In this document: piece by piece, positions 26,844 to 33,823 of the stretch
Layout of the letters: each line of letters begins with the position of its first letter
Numbering within the stretch: position 1 is the first letter of the stretch
Assembly: GCF_022844465.1 (NCBI RefSeq)
Contig: NZ_JALHLP010000027.1
Coordinates: 1 to 40,627, forward strand
DNA length: 40,627 nt
Reading direction: 5' to 3'
From: Bradyrhizobium sp.
Lineage (GTDB): Bacteria; Pseudomonadota; Alphaproteobacteria; Rhizobiales; Xanthobacteraceae
The notes under the pieces: generated by a model
Database searches by the model: none
What the model was told of the DNA's origin: nothing
What the model saw: only the letters and a program-made list of their open reading frames with translations
Translations under genes and position numbers: made by a program

Positions 26844-27026
26844 ATGCTTTCAGCCTTGATCGGGGTTTTGATAATTTGCATCGTGGGTGCAATTTGTTTT
26901 TGGGCGATTGACAAGTTTGTTAATGAAGCCCGCCTCGCCAACCTTCTCAAACTGCTTGTGGTTCTGATCTGTCTAGCAGCGATCCTTCAACGGGTACTGC
27001 CGCTGGCAGGGATCAGTTGGCTGTAG
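26844..27026 (+). CDS. Small membrane protein, Thivi_2564-like
   Basis: 60 residues from the ATG at 26844, which follows AGGGGGAT. Two hydrophobic helices, LSALIGVLIICIVGAICFWA and LLVVLICLAAIL, are joined by a short polar loop (DKFVNEARLAN). The layout resembles the Thivi_2564 family of tiny two-helix inner-membrane proteins (recalled, not searched). A longer frame beginning at 26805 lacks a Shine-Dalgarno. It is the first of three tiny membrane proteins on the same strand. Function unknown. Confidence 0.7.
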   Translation: MLSALIGVLIICIVGAICFWAIDKFVNEARLANLLKLLVVLICLAAILQRVLPLAGISWL

Positions 27027-27113
27027 CCGTGCCGAATTTGGTCGAAACGCCGCCTTCACTATCGGGCATTCGACCGCATAAAGGAAAATCACACAAATAG
27101 GGGTCTTTGGACA

Positions 27114-27260
27114 ATGAATCGCAACATTCTTTACCTCATCATCGGCTCGCTTGCCGCTGTCGTCGCGGTACTCAGTTATCAATTCTACCAGCAGCGGCAG
27201 AAAACCACTGGCGTCGAGATCAGTATCGGCGAGCGTGGCATTTCAATCGAAAAGAAGTAG
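27114..27260 (+). CDS. 48-residue single-helix membrane protein
   Basis: ATG at 27114 to TAG at 27258. MNRNILYLIIGSLAAVVAVL forms one membrane helix, then a polar part SYQFYQQRQKTTGVEISIG with a charged end (SIEKK). I recall very similar short hypothetical proteins in Bradyrhizobium, with the KTTGVEI...GGISIEKK ending. The Shine-Dalgarno is weak (AGGGG about 12 nt upstream). Predicted N-in, with a small periplasmic or cytoplasmic tail. Function unknown. Confidence 0.65.
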   Translation: MNRNILYLIIGSLAAVVAVLSYQFYQQRQKTTGVEISIGERGISIEKK

Positions 27261-27337
27261 TCTGGCATTGTTCTCGGTGACCCCAACGACAGGTGACAGC
27301 GGAAACATCAAGGTTCAGGTTTTGCAATCGGACTACT

Positions 27338-27440
27338 AAAGCGTTTTCCAGCGAAGTGGAAACCGGTTCGCGTCAAGAAAACGCGTCAAATCAAGAATCT
27401 AGAGCCCCGTTTCGATTCAATCGAAACGGAAAAGGCTCTA
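27338..27440. repeat. Dispersed palindromic repeat (AAAGCGTTTTC type)
   Basis: Starts TAAAGCGTTTTCCAGCGAAG and ends in a hairpin: AGAGCC, then CCGTTTCGATT/AATCGAAACGG, then GGCTCT (27401-27439). Short arms GCGTTTTC and GAAAACGC pair in the first half. I recognise this as the common intergenic repeat of Bradyrhizobium and relatives. It lies between two tiny membrane protein genes. Confidence 0.8.
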
Positions 27441-27481
27441 AGAAACCCAATATTCATTGGGTCCGTCCAAAGGAGTCAGGC

Positions 27482-27646
27482 ATGTCGCTCGGACTTATAC
27501 TCATCATTATCCTCGTCATCTTCCTGCTTGGTGGCTTCAGTGGCCGCTTCGGCGGCTACGGCTACGGCTTCGGTCACGGGGGCGTCGGTGTCATCGGTGT
27601 CATCCTGATCATCCTGGTCGTCATGCTACTTATGGGTCGGATTTGA
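27482..27646 (+). CDS. DUF3309-family small membrane protein
   Basis: 54 residues from the ATG at 27482 with Shine-Dalgarno AAAGGAG. MSLGLILIIILVIFLLGG forms the first helix, then a Gly/Tyr/His-rich loop (FGGYGYGFGHGG), then VGVIGVILIILVVMLLMGRI. This matches the DUF3309 pattern of two helices around a GYG-rich loop and a final GRI. Such genes are common in rhizobia and often lie among stress genes. Function unknown. Confidence 0.85.
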   Translation: MSLGLILIIILVIFLLGGFSGRFGGYGYGFGHGGVGVIGVILIILVVMLLMGRI

Positions 27647-27718
27647 ACTGCCAGTGTGACGAGTTCGGAAGCTAGATTTGCCGATCGCTCGGCCCGCTCC
27701 CGCCGCTGACGACGACCG

Positions 27719-27951
27719 TCAGCGCGCGCCCGCCGATTGCGCCGCGGCCTTCTTCTCCATCTCTTTCCGCAACGCCAGCACGTCGAGGTCGGACTTGATC
27801 TCGACGTCGGCAAAAGTGACGATGTGGTCGCGCGCGACGTCGCGGATCAGGCGGACGTTGTGGGCGAGCCCGATCGGCAAGCCGCCGACCGACAGGCTTT
27901 TTTTGGCCGGGATCGCGTTGGCCCACACGCAAAAGCCGCCCTCGCCGTCGG
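27719..27951 (-). pseudogene. Duplicated 3' end of the SAF-domain oxidoreductase gene
   Basis: A 233-bp stretch on the minus strand encodes GGFCVWANAIPA, KSLSVGGLPIGLAHNVRLIR, RDHIVTFADVEIKSDLDVLA and EKKAAAQSAGAR, the last 77 or so residues of the intact gene at 31016-32374. By eye about a dozen of some 232 bases differ between the copies. The similarity stops sharply at CCGTCG near 27951. No upstream part is present, so it is a relic. Both copies have the same orientation. Confidence 0.9.
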
Positions 27952-27982
27952 CAGCGCGAAGCGATCACTATTCCGGATCACA

Positions 27983-28007
27983 GGAACAATGGCATCCCGG
28001 GCCTGTT
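27983..28007 (+). promoter_or_regulatory. Weak EcfG-type (general stress) promoter match
   Basis: GGAAC at 27983-27987, 16-nt spacer, TGTT at 28004-28007. The consensus is GGAAC-N16-CGTT. It lies about 150 nt upstream of the hydrolase at 28157. One base off in the -10 core. Confidence 0.3.
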
Positions 28008-28156
28008 GCGCCTGCATGCCGTGACCACCAACGGCGCATGCGTTCTCATTATCATCGAGACCCGCCATGCGCTTAGATTCTCGCGGCAGAGGCGACGCTC
28101 GCGGTGGCGTTACTTGGCCGTGATCCAAATGCAGCCGCCAAGGAAAGGACTCTCTC

Positions 28157-29167
28157 GTGAATACTTCAAACGCGCGTGCGCTGCCCGTAAGGGACAATCG
28201 CAATTCGCTGACGTCAAGCCATCCGGTCGGCACGGCGGTTGCATCCGCCATCGGCGTTCTCGCAGTGATCTCTTTCGTCAATTGGCGATTGTCCAGGAAG
28301 GCAGAGCGCGATAATCCGCCGCAGGGTCGTTTTTTGGACATCGACGGCGTTCGTCTTCATTATGTCGAGCGGGGAAGCGGTCCACCGCTTGTCTTGCTTC
28401 ATGGCAACGGAAGCATGATCCAGGATTTTGAATCGGCCGGCTTGATTGATCTCGCCGCCAGGAACTTCAGGGTTATCGCGTTCGATCGACCGGGGTTTGG
28501 TCACAGTTCGCGGCCGCGAAGAGTGGTTTGGAGCCCCGAGGCTCAGGCCGATTTGTTCGTGAAGGCTCTCACCCGGCTTCAAGTCCATCAGGCCGTCGTC
28601 TTGGGTCATTCGTGGGGCACTTTGGTCGCACTCGCGCTCGCAAGGCGGCATCCATCTCTCGTGCAATCGCTCGTGCTGGCGTCAGGGTACTACTTCCCAA
28701 CCGTCCGTGCGGACGTGGTCGCGCAATCCGGACCGGCCATACCGGTCATCGGAGATTTGCTCGCTTACTCGCTGGCGCCGCTGCTGTCTCGGTTGATGTG
28801 GTCAGCCAATCTCGCAAAAATGTTTGGGCCGCGGCCGGTACCAGCAAAGTTCCAAGGGTTCCCGAAGGAGATGGCTGTTCGGCCATCCCAGATTCGGGCC
28901 GCTGCCGCCGAAGCCATGCTGATGATCCCCGCAGCGTTTTCTGCATCCCCTTCTTACGGTGAACTTGCATTGCCTGTCGTCATCGTCGCCGGTGAGGATG
29001 ACCGGCTGATTGATATCGACGAGCAATCGGCTCGACTTCATCAGGAATTGAAGAACAGTAAATTGCGCCGGGTTCCCGGCGCCGGCCATATGGTGCATCA
29101 ATCGGCAACGATGCCCATTATGGATGTGATCAACGAAGCGGCCGCGGAGCTTCAGCAGCGGAGCTGA
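28157..29167 (+). CDS. Membrane-anchored alpha/beta hydrolase
   Basis: 336 residues from a GTG at 28157 with Shine-Dalgarno AGGAAAGGA. One helix at about residues 24-43 (VGTAVASAIGVLAVISFVNW) anchors it, then the catalytic domain starts FLDIDGVRLHYVERGSGPPL. HGNGS oxyanion loop, nucleophile Ser152 in VVLGHSWGTLVALALARRHP, acid in VAGEDDRLIDIDEQ, and His in VPGAGHMVHQ near 312: an intact Ser-Asp-His triad. A carboxylesterase or lipase-like enzyme; the substrate is unknown. It lies between the oxidoreductase relic and the ferritin-fold gene. Confidence 0.87.
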   Translation: MNTSNARALPVRDNRNSLTSSHPVGTAVASAIGVLAVISFVNWRLSRKAERDNPPQGRFLDIDGVRLHYVERGSGPPLVLLHGNGSMIQDFESAGLIDLAARNFRVIAFDRPGFGHSSRPRRVVWSPEAQADLFVKALTRLQVHQAVVLGHSWGTLVALALARRHPSLVQSLVLASGYYFPTVRADVVAQSGPAIPVIGDLLAYSLAPLLSRLMWSANLAKMFGPRPVPAKFQGFPKEMAVRPSQIRAAAAEAMLMIPAAFSASPSYGELALPVVIVAGEDDRLIDIDEQSARLHQELKNSKLRRVPGAGHMVHQSATMPIMDVINEAAAELQQRS

Positions 29168-29231
29168 CACCTATGGCCGGCCGGTCGTATCCAGCTGAAG
29201 TTTGACCGTGAGAGTGTTCCCCGCCATTGCA

Positions 29232-29256
29232 GGAACGAGTTATCGGGCCGTCCGTT
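29232..29256 (+). promoter_or_regulatory. EcfG-type general stress promoter upstream of the YciE-like gene
   Basis: GGAAC (29232-29236), 16-nt spacer, CGTT (29253-29256): an exact match to the alphaproteobacterial EcfG/PhyR consensus GGAAC-N16/17-CGTT. It lies 55 nt upstream of the ATG at 29311. The downstream gene is of a type commonly stress-induced. Confidence 0.6.
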
Positions 29257-29310
29257 AGAGCGTCAGCTTCACCTCCAGTGGAGCGTCGGCTCACCACAAA
29301 GGATGATGTT

Positions 29311-29811
29311 ATGGCCAAGGAACCGAAGAAGCTCGAAGAGCTGTTTCATGATACGCTGAAGGATATCTACTTCGCCGAGAAAAAAATTCTATCGACGCTG
29401 CCCAAGATGCAGAAGGCCGCTCAAAGCGAGGAACTCAAGGCTGCATTCGAGAAACATCACGCCGAGACCCAGGGACAGATTGATCGCCTCGAGCAGGTAT
29501 TTGCTGTTATCGAGAAGAAGCCCCAGGGCAAGACCTGCGCTGCTATCGTCGGCATCACGGACGAGGGTGCGGAAATTATGGAAGAATACAAAGGGTCCCC
29601 AGCGCTGGACGCCGGCCTCCTCGGTGCCGCACAGGCGGTCGAGCACTACGAAATTGCCCGTTACGGAACCCTGATCGCGTGGGCCGAAGAGCTGGGTCTC
29701 GATGATGCTGTCTCCCTGCTGGAAGAAACCCTTGAGGAAGAAGAGGCGACTGACGAGGCCCTGACGGAGATTGCCAAGACCGCAATCAATCAGCAGGCTC
29801 AGGCGGCGTAA
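29311..29811 (+). CDS. YciE/YciF-like ferritin-fold protein (DUF892)
   Basis: 166 residues from the ATG at 29311 with AAAGGATGA; the longer frame starts inside the promoter. The four-helix DUF892 pattern is clear: LEELFHDTLKDIYFAEKKIL, LKAAFEKHHAETQGQIDRLE, then AGLLGAAQAVEHYEIARYGT, EELGLDDAVSLLEETLEEEE. The Glu and His residues in EKKIL, KHHAET and EHYEIARY are the presumed metal ligands of this diiron-like family. Related proteins are induced by osmotic and oxidative stress. It has an EcfG-type promoter and a strong terminator, so it is a single-gene unit. Confidence 0.92.
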   Translation: MAKEPKKLEELFHDTLKDIYFAEKKILSTLPKMQKAAQSEELKAAFEKHHAETQGQIDRLEQVFAVIEKKPQGKTCAAIVGITDEGAEIMEEYKGSPALDAGLLGAAQAVEHYEIARYGTLIAWAEELGLDDAVSLLEETLEEEEATDEALTEIAKTAINQQAQAA

Positions 29812-29832
29812 GACTGCGATCCCAGAGATCCG

Positions 29833-29856
29833 AATGCCCCGTGAGAGCGGGGCATT
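29833..29856 (+). terminator. Rho-independent terminator of the YciE-like gene
   Basis: AATGCCCCG (29833-29841), loop TGAGAG, CGGGGCATT (29848-29856): a perfect 9-bp stem, followed by TGATTTGTGGCTCTTGTTTTTTG. It starts about 20 nt after the stop. Confidence 0.85.
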
Positions 29857-29948
29857 TGATTTGTGGCTCTTGTTTTTTGCGACCTACCCATTTGCTGCAT
29901 GAGCCGGTCAGGGTGGACAGCAAGTTCGTTACCTGAAACACACGCAGC

Positions 29949-30560
29949 TCAGCTAGCCGCTGACGCTCGGCGCAACGCAGCTTCCAGTAGCTCCCTCTCC
30001 TTGATCCATCGCATATCTTCAGCCCGCGCCCGTTTTGCGATGGCCTTTACTTCAGCTTGAAGCGCCGCAGCCTTTCTCGCATGTTTCTGCGTGGCCGCCG
30101 CCAGCGCCGCCTCAATCCTGTCGATAGCGTGCTGTCGGCGTTCACCCGCCTTGCGCCTGGCGGCCTCTTCGTCCGCGCGCTCCCGCTCGCGTCGGTTCTG
30201 CTGCCTTTCGAAAGCGCGCGCGGCCGCTCGTTCCGCCGCCTTGTCGGACGGTTTCTTCCGCTTGGCGGCTTTGGAGTTGCGGGCGGCTTTCGTCGGTCGT
30301 TCGTCGTCGCCCAGGTGGGTGGGCAGTTCGGCATGCTCGCCGAAAGCGCCATCGGAGCCGACGGGGCGCTTGAGAACGACGCCCGGCTTTGCCATGGTCG
30401 CGGCAATGACGTCCGCATCGTCGCTTTCCTTTGCCGCGCCTTGATGGAAGAGATTGCTGTCAGCGCCCCATGCTTGCAGAGCTGCTTTCATCGATGGCGC
30501 GGCAATCGCCAGATCGAAGAATCCCAGCGCAGTCTGGTAAGTCTTTAATTTTCTCGCCAT
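29949..30560 (-). CDS. TolA-like Ala/Arg/Lys-rich coiled-coil protein
   Basis: 203 residues from the ATG at 30560. The first 40 residues (MARKLKTYQTALGFFDLAIA, then MKAALQAWG) form a compact conserved-looking domain. From about residue 90 the protein is charged and helical (KAAERAAARAFERQQNRRER, then RADEEAARRKAGERRQ, then KHARKAAALQAEVKAIAKRA), hence the TolA-like name often given. There is no membrane helix, unlike true TolA, so the function is unknown. Homologues are often annotated in Bradyrhizobium. It converges with the YciE-like gene. Confidence 0.75.
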   Translation of the reverse strand: MARKLKTYQTALGFFDLAIAAPSMKAALQAWGADSNLFHQGAAKESDDADVIAATMAKPGVVLKRPVGSDGAFGEHAELPTHLGDDERPTKAARNSKAAKRKKPSDKAAERAAARAFERQQNRRERERADEEAARRKAGERRQHAIDRIEAALAAATQKHARKAAALQAEVKAIAKRARAEDMRWIKERELLEAALRRASAAS

Positions 30561-30725
30561 GCGAAATCGTCCGTACCGTCCGCTGACGCCCTGGCGAATC
30601 TCGCACGGCCTGCCACGAAACCGAATAACCCTGCGACGAAACCATCCTTGGCTTGCGACAACACACTCGCGAAACACGGTGCGCACACCATTGCCGCATC
30701 GAATTGACAACCAACGGGGCCTACA

Positions 30726-30929
30726 ATGCGCAAACTAGTCCTTTCAATGGGTGCCTTTGCAATCGTCGTGATGGTGTTGTTGACTTGGTCGCACGCGGTG
30801 CTCACGCCTTCCCAGGCAGACGCCGCCACAACCATCAATCCGACCGATATGATGACCAGTTACAAGGGCGTGCTCCGGTTGAACAGTGGGAAGCCATCTA
30901 GCCGCTATTCAATTCCTCCCCTTCCTTAA
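30726..30929 (+). CDS. Small exported hypothetical protein
   Basis: 67 residues from the ATG at 30726 (upstream GGGGCC). The N-terminus MRKLVLSMGAFAIVVMVLLT is a signal-peptide-like helix ending near SQADAA. The mature part (TTINPTDMMTSYKG) carries the INPTDMM motif that I recall from short exported Bradyrhizobium proteins; the rest of the tail shows no domain. It faces the oxidoreductase gene and the stop lies 87 nt from that gene's end. Confidence 0.55.
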   Translation: MRKLVLSMGAFAIVVMVLLTWSHAVLTPSQADAATTINPTDMMTSYKGVLRLNSGKPSSRYSIPPLP

Positions 30930-31015
30930 CTTGCGCCGGTATCGGGCCCTTCCTGAACAGCCGCCATCTCAGCAAGGCGCCCGACGCCGCTTCCTATCCG
31001 CGATCTCGACGAGCT

Positions 31016-32374
31016 TCAGCGCGCGCCGGCCGATTGCATCGCGGCTTTCTTCTCCATCTCTTTCCGCAACGCCAGCACATCGAGGTCGGACTTGATCTCG
31101 ACGTCGGCGAAAGTGACGATGTGGTCGCGCGTGACGTCGCGGATCAGGCGGACGTTGTGGGCCAGCCCGATCGGCAAGCCGCCAACCGACAGGCTCTTGC
31201 TGGCCGGGATCGCGTTGGCCCACACGCAAAAGCCGCCCTCGCCGTCGAGCATTTCGCCGGCCTTGAGATCGCGCTTGGCGGTGGCGACGGCGTCGCCGCG
31301 GAATTCTTTTGGCGAGCCGGTGGCTTCGCCGCGCAATACTGCCGACAGAACCGAGACCGAGGTTTCCAGTCCGATCATGTGGAACGGGCGCCACATCGAC
31401 GCGTACCAGCCGGACGGATCGGTCAACAGCCCGTACTGGTGGAAGCACGCCCGGGTATATTCGTTGTTGGCCTTGAACGTCACGAAGACGCCGTAGCGGA
31501 TGTTGTTGAACACCTCGCGTCCGTCCGGCTCCTGGCTCGCCGCGATGTCCACAAGACCACGGCGCGCAAGGCGCCCGCCATCGGCGGCCGGGCGGAACAC
31601 GCGCGCGAGATCCTGCAGGCCTGCCGGCGGAAACGCGAGGCCGTCGTCGGGGCAGTCGAGCCCGGTGCCGTTGGCGACCGCGGCCATTTCGATCGCCGCC
31701 TTGGTGCCGTCGGTGAATGAGTTGTACATTTTCGGGTTGAAATCGCCCTTGGCGACCTCTTCCTCGCTCCAGCCGAAGAAGCCCCACACCGTGTCGGGGG
31801 TCGAATAGCGATAGCGCGGCTCGAAGTTCATCCCCTTGCCGGCGGCGGTCAGCTCGTAGCCGCAGGCATGCACCCAGTCGACCAGTTCGCAGATGATCGC
31901 CGGCTGGTCGCCATACGCCATCGAGTAGACCAGGCCCTTGGCGCGGGCTTTTTCCGCAAGCAGCGGGCCGCACAGCACGTCGGCCTCGACGTTGACCATC
32001 ACCACATGCTTGCCGGCCTCGATCGCCGCCAGCGCGTGGCGCACGCCGGCGATCGGGTGGCCGGTCGCCTCGATGATGCAATCGACGTCTTCGAACGAAC
32101 AGAGTGCGGCGGCGTCGCTGACGATGCAGGTTGTGCCGGCCCTCACCGCTTCGCCGAGGCTGGACGCGGCATAGCGCTCTTGCGGCCAGCCGACCCGGGC
32201 CAGCGCGGCGCGCGCCTTGGATGCGTCGAGGTCGGCGACGCCGACGATTTGATAGCCCTTGAGCCATTGCGCCTGGGCCAGGACCATCGAGCCGAACTTG
32301 CCGGCGCCGATCAAGCCGACGCGGACCGGGCGGCCTTTTGCGGCGCGCTGCGCCAGCAAGGCGGAGAGATTCAT
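31016..32374 (-). CDS. SAF-domain NAD(P)-dependent oxidoreductase (homoserine dehydrogenase-like)
   Basis: 452 residues from the ATG at 32374. The Rossmann motif VGLIGAGKFGSMVLAQ is at about residues 18-33, with VVGVADLDASKARAAL following. The middle (IIEATGHPIAGVRHALAAIE, then GKHVVMVNVEADVLCGPLLA) resembles homoserine dehydrogenase/DUF108-like enzymes. The C-terminal 90 residues form a SAF-like domain (ATAKRDLKAGEMLDGEGGFC, then LSVGGLPIGLAHNVRLIRDV). Such proteins are often annotated as homoserine dehydrogenase or FlgA-like, but are probably sugar-acid or polyol oxidoreductases. A truncated copy of its 3' end lies at 27719-27951. It faces the small exported gene and has no partner operon. 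Confidence 0.85.
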   Translation of the reverse strand: MNLSALLAQRAAKGRPVRVGLIGAGKFGSMVLAQAQWLKGYQIVGVADLDASKARAALARVGWPQERYAASSLGEAVRAGTTCIVSDAAALCSFEDVDCIIEATGHPIAGVRHALAAIEAGKHVVMVNVEADVLCGPLLAEKARAKGLVYSMAYGDQPAIICELVDWVHACGYELTAAGKGMNFEPRYRYSTPDTVWGFFGWSEEEVAKGDFNPKMYNSFTDGTKAAIEMAAVANGTGLDCPDDGLAFPPAGLQDLARVFRPAADGGRLARRGLVDIAASQEPDGREVFNNIRYGVFVTFKANNEYTRACFHQYGLLTDPSGWYASMWRPFHMIGLETSVSVLSAVLRGEATGSPKEFRGDAVATAKRDLKAGEMLDGEGGFCVWANAIPASKSLSVGGLPIGLAHNVRLIRDVTRDHIVTFADVEIKSDLDVLALRKEMEKKAAMQSAGAR

Positions 32375-32878
32375 CGGTGTTTCCTTTCCCGGATTCGCCG
32401 TCGTGCGGCGACTGTGGTGCTGCGGCGACGCCTGTTGCGAACGCCTAATGCCGGCGACCCTGGTTCACGTGACCTATCGAGCTCCATTCAGAGCGGTGGA
32501 GAGATGCATTAGCCAAGCTGAATATGCGCCTGTCTGCTGGGCATCCCGCTGGGGCGCGCTGGAAAGTCAATCTGCCTCCAGTATAGGCTGAATGGCGCCG
32601 GCGTACAGCGCTCCTTCGTGTCGGTCGTTCAGGCGAACCACGCCTCGGGTAACGAGGCATGGCGGCCATCGATTCCGTGCCGCCGAATCGAACCTGGATC
32701 GCTTCTTGTGGTGGACACCGGGTTGTTTTCGGGAGCCTGGATCCCCATCTACCTAGTCGATGCCTCGGTTCCTCGCAACTTGCCGGAACCGCAACACATC
32801 AGCCAAACGACATTCTGCAGAACGATTTCGGCCAGCGGCGCATCGCCTTGATGCGCGCGCAACGGGTCAGGACTTCCC
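32375..32878. other. Intergenic region between the oxidoreductase and manA
   Basis: About 500 nt between divergent genes. No protein-like frame. One hairpin lies at 32642-32658 (GCCTCG-GGTAA-CGAGGC). A GGAAC at 32784 is not followed by a -10 motif at the right distance. It should contain promoters for both flanking genes, but none stands out. The isomerase Shine-Dalgarno AGGACT lies just before 32879. Confidence 0.5.
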
Positions 32879-33823
32879 ATGCCTACCGAACATGCCGCCA
32901 TACGGGTCGTTCACAAGCCGTGGGGACTCGGCGATCTAAAGCCCTGGAGCCAGGTTGACGGGTCCAGTGACGCCGTGGGCGAGCTTTGGTTCGAACGCGC
33001 CGACAGCACGGCGCCGACCCCAGCCTTGCTCCTCAAACTCCTGTTCACCAGCCAGCCTTTGTCGATCCAGGTTCATCCGGACGACACGTTCGCGCGCGCG
33101 CTGGGGATGCCGAACGGGAAGAGCGAGGCTTGGTATATCCTCGCAGCCCAACCCGATTCGCAAATCGGCGCCGGATTGAAACATCCGGTAACGCCGCAGC
33201 AATTGCGTGCATCGATCCAGAACGGCTCGATCTCCGAACTCGTCCAGTGGCGAGCTGTTGCCAAAGACGACGTCATCTACATTCCGGCCGGCACCATCCA
33301 CGCCATCGGCGCCGGCATCGTGCTCGCCGAAATTCAGCAGCACAGCGACGCGACATTCCGCCTGTTCGACCACGGCCGGGCGCGCGAATTACACGAAGAC
33401 AACGGGGTCGCCGTCGCCCACACATGGCCGCTTCGAAGTTCAGGTATTCCGACGCCGTTTGCCGCGAATACCGCAAACAGAACGATTCTGGTCGCGAGCC
33501 GGCATTTTGTTCTCGAGCGCCTGGCGTTGCCTGAGGGGTCAAGCTGGGCGCTGCTTGCCGAACCCGAGACATGGCTCCTTGTCCTCGACGGCCGGGCCGC
33601 CATCGGGGCGAGCGCGGCGTCGATCGGACAAGCGATTTTCATCGGCGGCGGTCGCACCAGCATCGAGGTTGGCAGCGACGGATTGAGCGCACTGATCGCG
33701 TATCCCGCCACCAGACCGGCCGTTTCGCTGTTGCAGAGAACGGGCGCGGCGCCGGCCGAGCCTGCGCACCCAGACGCTGCCTCCATGGCGCGACCTGCAG
33801 GCCAGATCGGGGGGCGAGCATGA
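32879..33823 (+). CDS. Class I mannose-6-phosphate isomerase
   Basis: 314 residues from the ATG at 32879. Type I PMI cupin fold: VVHKPWGLGDLKPWSQ, LLKLLFTSQPLSIQVHPDD with zinc-ligand candidates Gln64 and His66, GKSEAWYILAAQ with Glu83, and IYIPAGTIHAIGAGIVLAEI with His141, then HSDATFRLFDHGR. It interconverts mannose 6-phosphate and fructose 6-phosphate. The stop overlaps the next gene's ATG (ATGA), so it is coupled to the glycosyltransferase. The low-complexity C-terminus (about 290-314) is not part of the fold. It would feed mannose 6-phosphate to GDP-mannose or take it from Man-1-P after mutase action. Confidence 0.93.
   Translation: MPTEHAAIRVVHKPWGLGDLKPWSQVDGSSDAVGELWFERADSTAPTPALLLKLLFTSQPLSIQVHPDDTFARALGMPNGKSEAWYILAAQPDSQIGAGLKHPVTPQQLRASIQNGSISELVQWRAVAKDDVIYIPAGTIHAIGAGIVLAEIQQHSDATFRLFDHGRARELHEDNGVAVAHTWPLRSSGIPTPFAANTANRTILVASRHFVLERLALPEGSSWALLAEPETWLLVLDGRAAIGASAASIGQAIFIGGGRTSIEVGSDGLSALIAYPATRPAVSLLQRTGAAPAEPAHPDAASMARPAGQIGGRA

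Noticed and set aside
24540..32800. Genomic island with direct-repeat ends at tRNA-Ser
   Set aside because: No integrase and no second copy of the tRNA 3' end were seen in the window.
32784..32810. GGAAC upstream of manA as a stress promoter
   Set aside because: At 16-17 nt distance the sequence is AAAC, not CGTT.
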